From assembly GCF_963576675.1 (NCBI RefSeq), contig NC_088919.1:43856501-43920500 (forward strand): a DNA stretch of 64,000 bases, written 5' to 3'. This document shows positions 1 to 11,635 of the stretch, piece after piece. A program made the position numbers and the translations under genes. The notes under the pieces are model-generated. The model saw nothing but the letters and a program-made list of their open reading frames with translations. It searched no databases and was not told where the DNA came from. The stretch is from Euphorbia lathyris. Its lineage: Eukaryota > Streptophyta > Magnoliopsida > Malpighiales > Euphorbiaceae. How positions within the stretch are numbered: position 1 is the first letter of the stretch; the number at the start of each line of letters is the position of its first letter.

Positions 1-340
1 GTCGCGAACCGTAGGCAAGATGGCTAAAAAGCTACCTCGGTCGTGAACCGTAGGTAAGATGGCTAAAAAGCTACCTCGATCATGAACCGTAGGTAAGATG
101 GCTAAAGAGCTACCTCGGTCGTGAACCGTAGGTAAGATGGCTAAAGAGCTACCTCGGTCGTGAACCGTAGGTAAGATGGCTAAAAAGCTACCTCGGTCGT
201 GAACCGTAGGTAAGATGGCTAAAAAGCTACATCGGTCGTGAACCATAGGTAAGATGGCTAAAAAGCTACCTCGGTCGTGAACCGTAGGTAAGATGGCTAA
301 GAAGCTACCTCGGTCATGAACCGTAGGTAAGATGGCTCAA
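1..340. repeat. 39-bp tandem repeat, about 8.7 copies
   Basis: The unit runs GTCGTGAACCGTAGG... to ...GCTACCTCG and repeats every 39 bp from position 1, with only a few substitutions between copies. Each junction holds an imperfect dyad (TACCTCGGT, then ACCGTAGGTA, with a one-base bulge). The array lies between the PMD gene promoter and the expected 3' LTR of E1 and may continue left of the window. Tandem repeats in this position are common in Tat elements. Confidence 0.95.
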
Positions 341-677
341 GGGCAGAAAAGTTCTTTCTAACGATTCTGAATTCTTTTAAAACACCATTGTCTGGAGCTA
401 GTGTCTCGGAGGTTTAATAGGAACGTGTTTTGGTCTGGAATGATATAGACTAATGATTATTTTTCTGTCGACTGTTGTCTGTATTTTGACTGGTGTCACT
501 GTTCTGTAAAAATTGGCTGTTGTCTGGAGTTCATATCTCGGCAATGTTGGTCGTTGTCTGGGAGAAATGCAGACTGAAACGGACTGCAAATCGGAGGTCT
601 GTGCACCTAGTAATTAATTATTTACTTTTTACCTTTATGTCAAATCGTACTTTTTCACTATTTACGTTCCCTTTTCC
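341..677. other. Spacer upstream of the PMD gene
   Basis: I see no coding potential here. It connects the 39-bp repeats to the PMD TATA box and probably holds that gene's proximal promoter. Confidence 0.5.
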
Positions 678-685
678 TATATAAG
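678..685 (+). promoter_or_regulatory. TATA box of the antisense PMD gene
   Basis: TATATAAG lies 79 bp before the ATG at 764 and is followed by a pyrimidine-rich leader (CTTCTCTCTCTTC). This is what a plant Pol II promoter looks like. It points opposite to the retrotransposon's own transcription. Confidence 0.75.
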
Positions 686-763
686 GTGGTGGGGTTTCAT
701 TTCAACCCCACACCTTCTCTCTCTTCTTTCTCTCACTAGACTTCAATTTGGATTATTCTCGGG

Positions 764-3756
764 ATGGATTTAGATGAATGGGATGGCACTGGAGGCATGG
801 ACGAGGTTTACGTAAACCTGGATAGAGTGGATACCTTCCACGACCCTACGACGCATTTGAGCAGGACACGCTGCAACGAGGTAAGTAATTTCTCACTTTT
901 ATTTGATTCGAACTCTAGGCTTTAGCATTCCTATCCGAACATGATTTGCATGCTAACCCTTAGACTGCCTTAGAGGACTTTAGCTAGAAAACGTGAATTC
1001 CTTTATTTACAAGTAGCACTTGTTTATTTTTGTAAGAACGCGCGTTATATGCATGTGAATAGTGACACTGCGAATTTATGCATGCTAACAGTAAAAAAAA
1101 CAACGTGAATAGTGAAGACGTGGATAGTGCACGTGAATAGTGCATGTGAATAGTAAAAACGTGAATAGTGCACGTGAATAGTGAAAACGCGAATAGCGCA
1201 CGTGAATAGTGCACGTGAATAGTGCACGTGAATAGTAAAAACTTAACTAATGCACGTGAATAGTGCACGTGAATAGTAAAAACTTAACTAATGCACGTAA
1301 ATAGTAAAACCTAATCTATGCTCCTCGTCCCCGCAGACGAGGGTGGATTAAAGAATTGACTAAACCCTACGTGAATGACCCTACAGGAGAGATTTTTACA
1401 GAAAATTGGTCCTAACTGACCGGATGTCTCTATGAAAGAATACCTAGTCTTAACGCGTTCTTATCAATCGCATGCTTAAGGAGCCGTATTTAAATTTTCT
1501 TGTCTTGTTCTTTTTAGTTCATTGAGATTTCGGGGACCACCGCCGAGATTCACTCGTGGTACGATAGGCTAGGTGTCGCGGCGAGAGCCCGCATGCGTGA
1601 GTTGGGCTTCGAGCCTTTTATTGCAGCGCTGCCCCGCACCAACGGGGTATGCGATCATTTTGGCCTACGGGCCTTATGTGAGCGGTGGGTTGACTCGACC
1701 CACACCTTCCACCTTTCCTTTGGGGAGATGACCATCTCGCCCCGAGATTTTTCGCTGCTGACAGGGTTGCGAGGGAGCAACACTCCCGTTCCTTTCCATT
1801 TCGGTATGATGCGACCACGGGTCGACCTTGCTAGGCTCGCTGCCTTGATTGGATCGGGAGTTCGCCTATGCGCCAAATCTACTCCAGCGAAGTTTATTTC
1901 CAAAGCGAGCCTCTTGAGTCGGCGAGATTTCTGCGAGACAGACGATACCGACTTGGCGGTTCGCAGCTTCTTAGTGTATACTCTGAGTGAGACGATTTTC
2001 CGTACGAAGGGCGGAAAGGTACACGCAGGTCTCATTCAGGCGCTCAACGATCTGGATGCAGCGGCTTCCTACGATTGGGCGGGGGCAGGCTTAGCCTTTC
2101 TCTACAAGTTTTTGGATCTGACTTGCCGGAAGCGCAAGGATTTCGGAGGTTACACCTTTGCTCTGCTGGTACGTGACGCCTTCTTGACTTGCCCATCTTA
2201 TCTTCTTCGCGTTTTTCACACTCCTAGTCCTTGTTTTTACCGCAGGTGTGGGCGTATGAGAGGCACATCCTTCCCAGCCGGTCTCGATCTCGACCGAGAG
2301 TACCGAGGCCGCCTTTCATGACTCGATGGAGGGATTTTGACTTGAGCGCCGAAAGGAGTCAGACGGTGCCACGGCTCCTAGATTGGATCGACTCGCTGAC
2401 CCTCACACAGGTAGATTTTGCCTAATCATGCTCGGTTTTTGTTTGAGTCTTTCTGACTTTCTCTTTGTGCATTTTTTTAGATTAAGTTCAGGTGGGACGA
2501 CCTCGACTTCGGCCCCGATTATACCTATGTATCGATGATCCAGGAGCAGCAGTGTGTGCTCACCGGCCCCTACGTGTGGGCATGGTATTTAGGGGATCGA
2601 GGCATCACTGGAGTTAGGGACGCTCACTGGACACCGGGTGAGATCCCCGTTTCTATGTTCGCAGTGCGGACCATGCCCTTATCGACCGTTCATCGGGACT
2701 TGACCCGTCGGTTTGTTGGTAGAGCGGTGTGGATTCACGCCGGGGGCCGTGAGCCTTACTTATCTACTCTGCTGAGCGCGAGGGATGCCCCGGCTGCAGC
2801 GATGGAGGTGGATCCGGTGGCAGATGTATTTTCGAGGGAGGCTGTCGCGGCAGTCTTCGGCCAGGAGGAGGTCCCGGTAAGTGGTTCCACCCCCTTCTTA
2901 TTTTACCTTTCATTCATGAGATGTTTAGGGGTTTTTATTGTGTTTTTTTTTTGCAGGAGGGGTCCTGGAGGAGTGCCCATTTATCTGATTTCTTTGACGG
3001 TACTCGAGCTCAGACGCCTGTGTGCGAGCAGCCCTACTACGTCGGTGAGTCCTCCAGCGCTGCCCGACCGGAGAGGTCTTCCCTAGGCGTGCCCCTACCA
3101 GACTACGGGAGAGATTATGCCACGATTTGCTATGACGAGTCCGGGGCAGCTTATGCGGGATTCGAGGCGGCTCCTCCTATCTTCTCCTCGAGGGTCCCAT
3201 TTGATCCCTCAGACGCTTCTCTGACCACGAGGGAGACTTGTACGGATTACGTGGGGCTGTCTGGTTACCTACGAGATCGCCTCAGCTTGCGCTGCACCGA
3301 TCACCTGGTATGTATCATTACTTTACTTTAGTGTAGTGGAATTTATGCATGTATGTATGATTTATGTTTTTGCCTATGCTGCTTTTTATCTGTTCTTTTT
3401 TTCTTCTTTTTCTGTAGAGTGATCTGCATGCCCACGAGCGGAGGCAGAGCGAGTTGTTGCGGGAGGCTGACGCCCGGGTTGGTCAGGTGTATCAGGAGAG
3501 AAATGACCACTGGTCAGGGATGATGCGACGGGAGACTGAGGGTCACCTTGCCGTCGAGGAGAGGGCGCGTGATGAGTCGACCAAACGCCTTGCTGCAGAG
3601 GAGAGAGCATGAGTTGCTGATGAGAGAGCACGCGCCTCTGATGAGAGAGTGCGAGTTTCTGATGAGAGAGCGCGTGCTGCCGAGGAGGCACTATCTACGG
3701 AGCGGGCATCGCACCTGAGAGATTTTGAGGACTATTGGGACTTCCCTCCGTATTAG
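764..3756 (+). pseudogene. Plant mobile domain (PMD) protein gene, antisense inside E1, late nonsense codon
   Basis: Six exons join in phase 0 with GT-AG introns: 764-880, 1518-2168, 2246-2410, 2481-2876, 2957-3307 and 3418-3756. Exon 2 carries the PMD signature (ERWVDSTHTFHLSFGEMTIS, then LLTGL), and exon 3 the VWAYERHILP segment typical of MAIN-like/PMD proteins, an aminotransferase-like plant mobile domain found in transposons and a few host genes. The last exon encodes Glu/Arg-rich DERARA-type repeats, a likely coiled coil. A TGA at 3610 interrupts it; sister repeats have CGA there, so a CpG transition is likely. Without that stop the frame reaches TAG at 3754, about 671 aa; with it, 624 aa. 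Extra antisense ORFs, some with a domain shared with DNA transposons, are known from Tat elements. The function is unknown. Confidence 0.85.
1045..1312. repeat. GTGAATAGTGCAC-type minisatellite in PMD intron 1
   Basis: GTGAATAGT recurs more than a dozen times, mostly as 13-bp units GTGAATAGTGCAC, alternating with AAAAAC spacers. The junctions create CACGTG palindromes (G-box cores). The array lies wholly in the first intron. Minus-strand open frames across it are low-complexity artefacts. Confidence 0.9.
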
Positions 3757-3767
3757 GCTCGTTATGT

Positions 3768-3827
3768 ATTGCTTTGTAGCTTTCATTATTGCTTTGTAGC
3801 TTTCATTATTGCTTTGTAGCTTTTATT
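3768..3827. repeat. 20-bp tandem triplication after the PMD stop
   Basis: TGCTTTGTAGCTTTCATTAT is repeated three times, the third copy with one change, just after the PMD stop codon. It probably lies in the 3' UTR. Confidence 0.9.
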
Positions 3828-4241
3828 AGAGTTTCCCCGATGTATAGGGAGTGGGGTGGATAGTAGGTAGGCTTTTTGTGAAAAGTAGGGTAGGAAATGT
3901 ATAACTCGTGATTCATATTACCATGCATTCAGTAGATTATGATGATTCCAATCATTCTCGTCAAATATATTCATGCCCTTTATTTATTTACAAACAACAG
4001 AAATACTTAGTCTCTTATACATTGTTTTTGTAATTGCTCAAGTCATAACTATTGTTACCAGGACCCGCCTTTCGGTTTTCGGATCCCGGTGATTTTTCTC
4101 CTCTCCTTTTACTATCCCGAAATTTTTAAATGAGTGCCCTTTCGGGTTTTCACCCATTGGGATTTCCCTCATTGTTGCATAGGTCGCCCTTTGAGGGTTT
4201 TCAACCTATCGGGAATTTTTCTTTTTTTTTCTTTTTTTTTT
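3828..4241. other. Non-coding spacer between PMD 3' end and integrase 3' end
   Basis: This stretch separates two convergent genes. It holds a repeated phrase around CCTTTCGGTTTTC / CCCTTTCGGGTTTTC / CCCTTTGAGGGTTTTC, each followed by CCGGGAATTTT-like text. I see no ORF of interest. Confidence 0.5.
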
Positions 4242-7200
4242 TTACGAAAAGTATTTCTTAAGCCTATCCAGGTTGGTAGGTTCGGAGAATTCCATGCCAT
4301 CCATTGTGGTTAACTTCACCGCTCCTTTGCTTAGTATCTTCTTCACGATGAATGGTCCTTCCCAGTTAGGCCTGAACTTCCCCCTCGGGTCGGTGTGCGT
4401 CACACGGACCTGTTTCAGCACCAAATCTCTTTCTTTGATAGGGCTGGTCTTGACTTTTTTTATTGAAAGCCCGAGCCATCCTTCTTTGATATAATTGTAC
4501 ATGGTAAAGTGCTTCCATCCTTTTCTCGTCAACTAGAGCCAACTGCTCACATCGCATCTTCACCCATTCCGCATCGGGAATTTCTGCCTCCACTGCGATT
4601 CTCAACGATCGCTTTTCGATCTCAATCGGCAGGACTGCTTCTGTTCCGTATACCAAGGAGAATGGCGTTGCCCCAGTCGAGGTTCTAATTGTCGTGCGAT
4701 AAGCCCACAACGCGAGTGGGAGATGCTCATGCCAGTTCCGATATGATTCCACCGTCTTTACGAGAATCCTTTTAAGGTTCTTATTAGCTGCTTCTACTGC
4801 CCCATTAGCTTGTGGGCGGTACGGAGAAGATCTGTGATGTTCAATGCCATATTCTCGAAAAAGATTCCTTACTTCCCCCTGAAACTGGACCCCGTTATCC
4901 GTAATCATGTGATGAGGCACTCTGAACCTGGTGATCAAGTGTTTTTCCATGAACTTTCTCATTTGCTTGGATCCCAGTTTGCTAAACGACTCTGCTTCTA
5001 CCCACTTGGTGAAATAATCGATGGCGACTGCAATAAACTTATGTCCATTTGAAGCGTTAGGCCTTACTTCGCCGATGATGTCAATGCCCCAGGCAGCGAA
5101 TGGCCAAATAGGTGCTAACACATGTAATTCCATGGCCGGAAGATGACTGCAATCGCCGTGGATTTGACAATCGTGACATTTCTTCGTATACTCGTTACAA
5201 TCTCTTTCCATGGTGAGCCAATAGAAGCCTTGCCTAATAATTTTCTTAGCTAGTACTGCTCCCCCCATATGGGCTCCACAAATTCCTGAATGTACTGATT
5301 CCATTGCCTCGCGGTCTTCTCCCGCATCCAAGCATCTTAATTGTAATCCGTCAATGTGCCTTTTGTAAAGCAAGTCGTTATGGATGACGAACTGACGAGC
5401 TAGCCTTCTAATCACAGCTTGATCCCTCGGTTCTGACTCTGCCGGATATGTTCCATGCTTCATGAAGTTCACGATATCGAAATACCATGGTTTTTCATCT
5501 GCCCCTAACAGCATTACATCCTCGTAGCATGGTTTGTGAGATCTTCTCAATACCAACGGTTTCGAGGCAAGGTTCCGGGGGTTGTCCCAAACTAACACCA
5601 AAGTGGCCAAAGCATCCGCCGCCTGGTTCTGTGCTCGAGGGATATGATAGAAACGGCATTCTTTGAATCTTTGTGCCAACCCTTCTAGCTGATCGAGGTA
5701 CGGACGTAGTCTTTCTTCTCTTACCTCCCAGTTTCCTTGTGCCCGTTCGATGATCAACTTTGAGTCACCCCAAATTTCGACATATGACGCTCCCAGTGCC
5801 GCTAATGACTCTAAACCATAAATGCACGCTTCATACTCGGCCATATTATTGGTGAGAGGGAAGGATAACTTCTTGGCCATCAGGATCTTTTCTCCTTCCG
5901 GTGAGGTAAGTAGTACTCCTACTCCGGCTCCATTCGAATTAACTGCTCCGTCGAAGAACATTTTCCACGGTATAACTTCGATTGCGTTCAAGTGCTCATC
6001 GGGAAAATCATAGCTTATCTCTTCTTCCTCTGCATTCAGGGGTTGGTTGGCCAGAAATTCTGCCACGGCCCTCCTTTTGATAACCTTCTTCGTCTCATAT
6101 TCAATGTCAAACTCGGATAAAAGCAACAACCATCTGGCTAACTTCCCCGTCAAGGATGGAGTTCGGTATAGATACTTCACGGGGTCCATCCGAGAAATAA
6201 TGATCACTTTATACGATTGGAAATAGTGCCGCAGTTTCTTTGTTAACCATACCACTGCCACACATGTCTTTTCGATCATGTTGTACTTGAGCTCGTACTC
6301 CAGGAATTTCTTACTCAAATCATACACCGCGTGCTCCACACCGGTGTCTCCCTCTTGAGCCAACATTGCCCCAATAGATCGCTCCTCAATTGCTACGTAG
6401 AGGAGAAGCGGCTTTCCCAGTTTAGGCGGTCTCAGCACTGGCGGATTAGACAAATAGCTCCGGACGCTCTCCAAAGCTTGCTGACACTTATCATTCCAAA
6501 CAGCGGGTTGGTCTTTCCTTAGCAACTTGAAGATTGGCTCGCAGATTGCGGTGAGTCTTGCTATGAACCGACTGATATACTGAAACTGCCCCAGAAACCC
6601 TCTCACTTCCTTCTCATTTCTCGGCGCCGGCATCTCCTGTATAGCCTTCACTTTATCAGGATCCACCTCGATTCCCTTATTTCCGATTACATAGCCTAAG
6701 ATTTTCCCCGACGAAACGCCGAAAAAGCACTTCTTCGGGTTTAACCTTAGCTTGAATTCTGCAATTCGGGCCAAAAACTTCTCGAGCGCGGCAAAATGCC
6801 CTTCTCTTGTCTCTGATTTGACCATCATATCGTCCACATAGACTTCTACCTCCTTGTGTATCATATCATGGAACAGTGCTGTGGCCATTCGCTGATAAGT
6901 TGCCCCGGCATTTTTCAAGCCAAACGGCATCACTTTGTAACAGTATGTCCCCCACTCAGTTGTGAACGAAGTTTTGGCTTTGTGCTTTTCGGCCATCTGA
7001 ACTTGCATGTAGCCCATGAAACCATCCACATTCGTGTGTAATACACTTGACGCTGCACTGTCGATCAATACGTCGATATGAGGCAATGTGAACTCATCCT
7101 TGGGGCATGCCTTGTTCAGATCTCTGTAATCGACGCACATCCTCACTTTGCCGTCCTTCTTCGCAATTGGTACCACATTTGCGACCCAAGGGGGATAGTC

Positions 7201-7278
7201 GATTACTTCGATGAACCCTGCTTCTAACTGCTTTTTCACCTCCTCTCTGATCTTGTCTGCCCATTCTGGTCTCATACG
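4242..7278 (-). pseudogene. E1 pol: reverse transcriptase, double RNase H, integrase (frameshifted)
   Basis: The frame opens directly after an in-frame TGA (7281-7279). RT carries KKDGKVRMCVDYRDLNKA, VMPFGLKNAGATYQ and the catalytic YVDD at about residue 146. A degenerate RNase H follows the connection region. A second, complete one has FFDGA, MAEYEA, GDSKL and AADALA, the dual arrangement known in the Tat lineage. Integrase has an HHCC zinc site and D-D-E residues in WGIDIIG, ITDNG and VEAANKN. Near 4455 a run of seven adenines on the minus strand has one base too many. The original C-terminal frame continues as 4532-4242 and ends in NLDRLKKYFS. There is no chromodomain. The other domains look intact. 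Confidence 0.9.
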
Positions 7279-9039
7279 TCAGAGCTTCTGCTTTACGGGC
7301 TTCGCTTCGGGGTAAGTTGGAATACGGTGAGTTACGATTGATTGATCAATTCCCGGCATGTCTTCGTATGTCCATGCGAATACAATTTCGTATTTTTTAA
7401 TTATTCTCTCGAATTCTTTTCTCTCTTCAATAGTTAATGCTTGAGCAATTTGTATAAGTTTAGGATTTTCATCCGTACCAAGATTGAAAGTTGACATTTC
7501 TATCATATTGATTTCAAATGTAGGCATGTTATATGAATGAGAATGCATGGAGTGATCATGATCAACATCAAGCAAGTAAGCAAAATCAGAATTCATTTCA
7601 TTGATAGCATGGGTGATTACATCGTCTGATTCAAACAAAGCAGTAATACAATTTTCATCATCAGGGTCTTCGGACTTCTCATGAATTTTGGAGGTACTAG
7701 GCTCATTCACCGCTCCCGCAGTTGCTTCAATGGTGATGACTTGCTCCTTGGCATTCAAGTCTAGCACCATAATCTCCTCGACAAAGCAGCTCGCCTTTCC
7801 TTTGCCCCAGTCGGCCACATCATTGAAGATTTCGAACCCCAGCAGAATCTTCCCTTCTGTGCTAGTCCATGCCTCGGGGGTCCCTGAATACGCCTTTCCA
7901 TGCCCCTCGTTCATGAAGTACTTCCTTAGGCCCACTTTTCCTTCGCCACTTGCGTTGGATGGACCTCCCTGCTCATATCCCAAACCCCTCCGGGTTTTCT
8001 GACTCTTAAAATCCGAAAATTCTGGCAACCCCTGATGGTGTGCTCCTAAACCCATTCCTGGGATGAAACCTCCCTTCATCATCTTCACCACATCGGTGGT
8101 CATGCTGGACTCATAAATCCCGGAGACTTGGAATCCGGAGAAAAGTTGAGGCTCAATCCCCAATGCTGCCACCGAGCTCAATTTCTCAGCTCTGATTGTC
8201 ACTATCTCCTCCCCGAAGGGGAATTTAATCATTTGGTGGAGCGTGGAGGGCACACCTCCCAACTTATGGAACCAAGGGCGTCCCAACAGTACAGCAAAGG
8301 TTACCGGGATATCCAGCACCGTGAACTCAGTTTCTTCTTCATGCGGCCCCACTTTCAACTTGGCCTTGAAGACTCCTTCAATGTGCCTATGGCTATCATC
8401 ATAAGCCCTTATCACAGTTTCCGAGGCCGTTAGGTCCCCTCTTTCTACTCCCAACTTCGACAATAGTTTCAAAGGACAAACATTAATGGCTGATCCATCA
8501 TCGACCATCACGCAACTAGTCTTCTTTCCGTTAATTTCTGCTCGGATATACAAAGGCTTATTGTGAGCCTTCCCCTCTTCTGGGAGATCCTCGTCAGTAA
8601 ATGTGATCTCAGTCTTCTTTCGGGCCATAATTGCCCCTACTAGCGCTGCCGGCTCAGTATCGGTGGAAATAACCAGATTCTGCAATTCTTTCATCAAGTT
8701 CTCACGATGGTACTTAGAATGGCATAGAACTTCCCAGACTGTAGACTTAGCTTGTGTCTTCTTCAACTGCTCAAGAACTTGGTCATCGGGCTTAGGAGCC
8801 GACCCTTCCCCTATCTCAGTCTCTACTATAGGGGCCTTTCCCTCAGCCACACGACCTGATCTCGTCATTACCGCAATTTCCGGCTCATCATCCGATTCGT
8901 CCCAAATGTTAATAGGAACCCTCCGATTGGCATCTTCCTCGTCCGAAGAACTCTCCCAAATGTCCACAACCATTAAATCCATGACGTGAGGAACATTCGG
9001 ATTCAAGTAAAAGGGATCCGCGATCCATACAAGGCCCAA
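7279..9039 (-). pseudogene. E1 protease region, ended by a nonsense codon before RT
   Basis: The aspartic protease active site is VDDGSAINVCP near residue 179; the DDGS/DGGS form is usual in Tat. ILLGR-like support comes from AVLLGRPW. A G-patch-like stretch (GGFIPGMGLG) lies further on, then an acidic linker and the entry to RT ending KPVKQKL. The stop at 7281-7279 is TGA, followed in frame by CGT ATG and the RT. Relatives have an arginine at this position, so a CGA to TGA transition is the simplest history. The 5' end overlaps the gag frame by 37 bp in another frame; I cannot tell whether that is a mutation or a recoding site. Confidence 0.85.
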
Positions 9040-10694
9040 CCTATCAACTCATCATAATCCCGGAGGGACACTCTGCTCATCCTTCTGGCGGCCAACGGAA
9101 TAGCACCTCGTTGTATGCACATAAGCTGCACCTTATCACTCATTGTCTCATTACACTGCTCATAACGGTGCCTCCACCTTCTAACATAATCCACAAACGG
9201 TTCCTCGGGGAATTGCCTAATCCTGTCCAGATCGTCCAGGGATCCCGTCCACGGAATGTACATTTCATATCTTGACACAAAGGCACTTCTGAGCGGTATC
9301 CAATGACCCATCTCCTCCTCTGATAGACCCTGATACCACAATAAGGCTTCACCCATCAAGGTTTCCGGAAAATGTTCATGCAACTCACATTGCGGAAATC
9401 CGGCATCATACATATGATTGCGGAATAACCTCGCGTGCTCCACAGGATCCTGGTATCCACCATACCTAGGCATTGCTAACACCACATCAGGTGTTTGGTA
9501 AGACGGAGAATCAGGGGTTTGCTCTGCTAGCATCCATACTGTATACTCCTTGATAAATCTCTTCGTCATTGCTGCCCAATCGGTCTTAACATACATTGGC
9601 AACGACATGTACCACATTAATGGTTCACCCATCAACGAATTGCAAAACAAGCTAGTGATCTCTTCCTCTTTAAAACCCAAGGGCGCCATAGCCGACAAGT
9701 AGAAGTGAAGGTGCTCCATAGGGTCCTTATTACCGTTATACTTACTAACCCTCGGTAGCGGACGCTTGATAGGTCCAATCTGCATTGCGAAGCGCTCCGC
9801 GGCCCTGTCCTCAGCCCTTTGATACTTTTCTAGAAATAGATCTGACAATTGATCCCAATCATACTTGCAAGAGTCAGGTAATGAGTGAAACCACCCTAAA
9901 GGCTCGCCTATCAGAGAATGGTGGAACCACTGAGCAATCTCATCCACTCCGAAGGATTCAACAAACATATCGCGCATATATTCATGCAAGTGCACCTCGG
10001 GGTTTTCTCCACCACTAAACAGACCCAATTCTGGCACAATAGTCCGAGATGACCCTTCCCCGGTCTCTTCGGCACTATCTTCATCATATGGTGCTCCACC
10101 GTCCAACCCTTCATCCATTAGTTCATTCTCCTGTTCTTCGCCAAGGAAGGACACATATAGACCATTTCCCACATTGTTCTTTTCGTCGGAGTCCAACAAC
10201 TCCTCTACATTCTCCTCGAAGGATTCCATCACTACACGTTCTGTCAGACCCATTCCGATCATGCTTACCCTATGATTAGGCAATGGATTACGCCTAGTGG
10301 AAGGGTTCGCTGACGAAGGATCAGCTATCTTTTTCTCCTCGATTAAATCTTGGATTTCGTGTTTCAATCTCTCACAATTCTCAATTGTATGCCCATAATT
10401 GATGTGGAACTCGCAATATCCCCTAGCTTGTATCTGTGGAGGAGGCGGTGTCTTGTTATAATGAGTAAGAGCTTTCAGCAGCCCCTTTTTCTGCAATCGT
10501 TCGAAAACTTTTGCGTAGGTCTGATCAAATTTGGCGAACTGCCTCTTTTCGATAGCATTAAGATCAAGCACTTTCACTGCAGCGGACTCTGTACTCGCAC
10601 TTGGTCCTCCGGCACCATATCCAGACTTCGTCCATTTGGTATAGGCTTTCTTTGGCTCTCCATCCCCCTCAACTGTCACAGCACAACTATACAT
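9003..10694 (-). pseudogene. E1 gag, C-terminal part: CCHC-like knuckle plus three extra capsid-like modules
   Basis: Residues 94-107 hold the Tat-type knuckle (CEFHINYGHTIENC). Three further Retrotrans_gag-like modules follow at about residues 222-292, 313-384 and 405-540. Each shows the pattern G-x-x-(N/D)P-x-x-H, an amphipathic stretch, SL-x-GEPL-x-W(F/Y)-x-SLP, then DW and F-x-x-x-Y. The last one also has the C-terminal half (FVDYVRRWRHRYEQC). An acidic linker separates the knuckle from the second module. A normal Gag has one such domain, before the knuckle. The frame begins by overlapping the preceding gag ORF in a different frame: one base is missing near 10708, in the sequence following MPLP. 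Confidence 0.85.
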
Positions 10695-11635
10695 CTGATT
10701 GAAATCGGTAATGGCATATACCGCAACTCATTCTTGATATACGGCAACGTGTTGCCAACCACCATTCGGATCTGATCCTGCTCGAGCGGCTTTTGTTTCA
10801 TCACTGCGGCTTTAGCCCTCCATCTTTTCACAAAATCGGAAAAGGATTCCCCAGCCTGTTGCTTAGTGCTCTCTAACTCTTTCAAAGTGACCTCAAGCAT
10901 GGTGTTAAAGCTATACTGAGCGATGAATGACTTCGCTAATTCCTTCCAATCCCTCTTTGTCACCATCGGCAATGCATGGAACCATGTGAGGGCAGCCCCC
11001 TCTAGGTAGGTGTTAAACAGCCCTAGGACTTGATCCTCAGTCAGGATCGTGTGCTTCATCACAGCAACATACTGATTCATGTGAGCGGTGGGATCTCCCG
11101 TTCCATCGAACTTTTTCATGTCAGGGAGCCGGAATTTCAAAGGCAAAGCTGTTGCCGACAAACAATTCTTCAAGTTATAGAAGTCCTGACTTCCGGAACT
11201 TCCTCCACGTAAGTCCTGCACTTCCTGTGTGATGTGTTGCTTCCACTCCTCTTCCTTAGCTTTCTCTTTCTCTAACTGTTTTCGGATATAATCCTGATAA
11301 TCCTCCTCATTCCCAAAGCGAGGACCATCGTTCACCTCATTCTCAGCACGCTTACTACCACTCTTGTTGTCCTTCAGTGCTAACTCAGCTAGCTGGGCTA
11401 AGATCGCGGCCAGCTGATCATTGATATTGTTCACAGAATTCTCCAATACAGCCACTTTCTCATCGGTCGCAGACATACTGACGGAAGACTGAGTATACCC
11501 AGACGAAGATGATTCAGAAGCCACAACTACTGATTCTGAACTGTCTACTCGTAGCTGATCAAACTGTCTGATAAGCCGATTACTCTCGCGAAACCACAAC
11601 CGCTTAATGATGACGTCTGCGCGAACGGTATCCAT
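10676..11635 (-). CDS. E1 gag, N-terminal part: coiled coil and first capsid module
   Basis: The start is the ATG at 11635. Residues 55-135 are heptad-rich and charged, a likely coiled coil. Residues 168-300 form a complete Retrotrans_gag capsid domain (KKFDGTGDPTAHMNQY, GAALTWFHALP, FSDFVKRWRAKA, LPYIKNELRYMPLP). The frame then shifts by one base, and the knuckle follows in the neighbouring frame (10694-9003). The shift point has no obvious slippery heptamer, so I read it as a mutation. Confidence 0.85.
   Translation of the reverse strand: MDTVRADVIIKRLWFRESNRLIRQFDQLRVDSSESVVVASESSSSGYTQSSVSMSATDEKVAVLENSVNNINDQLAAILAQLAELALKDNKSGSKRAENEVNDGPRFGNEEDYQDYIRKQLEKEKAKEEEWKQHITQEVQDLRGGSSGSQDFYNLKNCLSATALPLKFRLPDMKKFDGTGDPTAHMNQYVAVMKHTILTEDQVLGLFNTYLEGAALTWFHALPMVTKRDWKELAKSFIAQYSFNTMLEVTLKELESTKQQAGESFSDFVKRWRAKAAVMKQKPLEQDQIRMVVGNTLPYIKNELRYMPLPISIRCIVVL

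Noticed and set aside
984..1268. Minus-strand ORFs rich in HYSRAL repeats
   Set aside because: Direct translation of the GTGAATAGTGCAC minisatellite inside an intron.
10676..10720. Programmed frameshift between the two gag ORFs of E1
   Set aside because: I see no slippery heptamer or nearby pseudoknot candidate, and the same copy has other random breaks. A one-base deletion is simpler.
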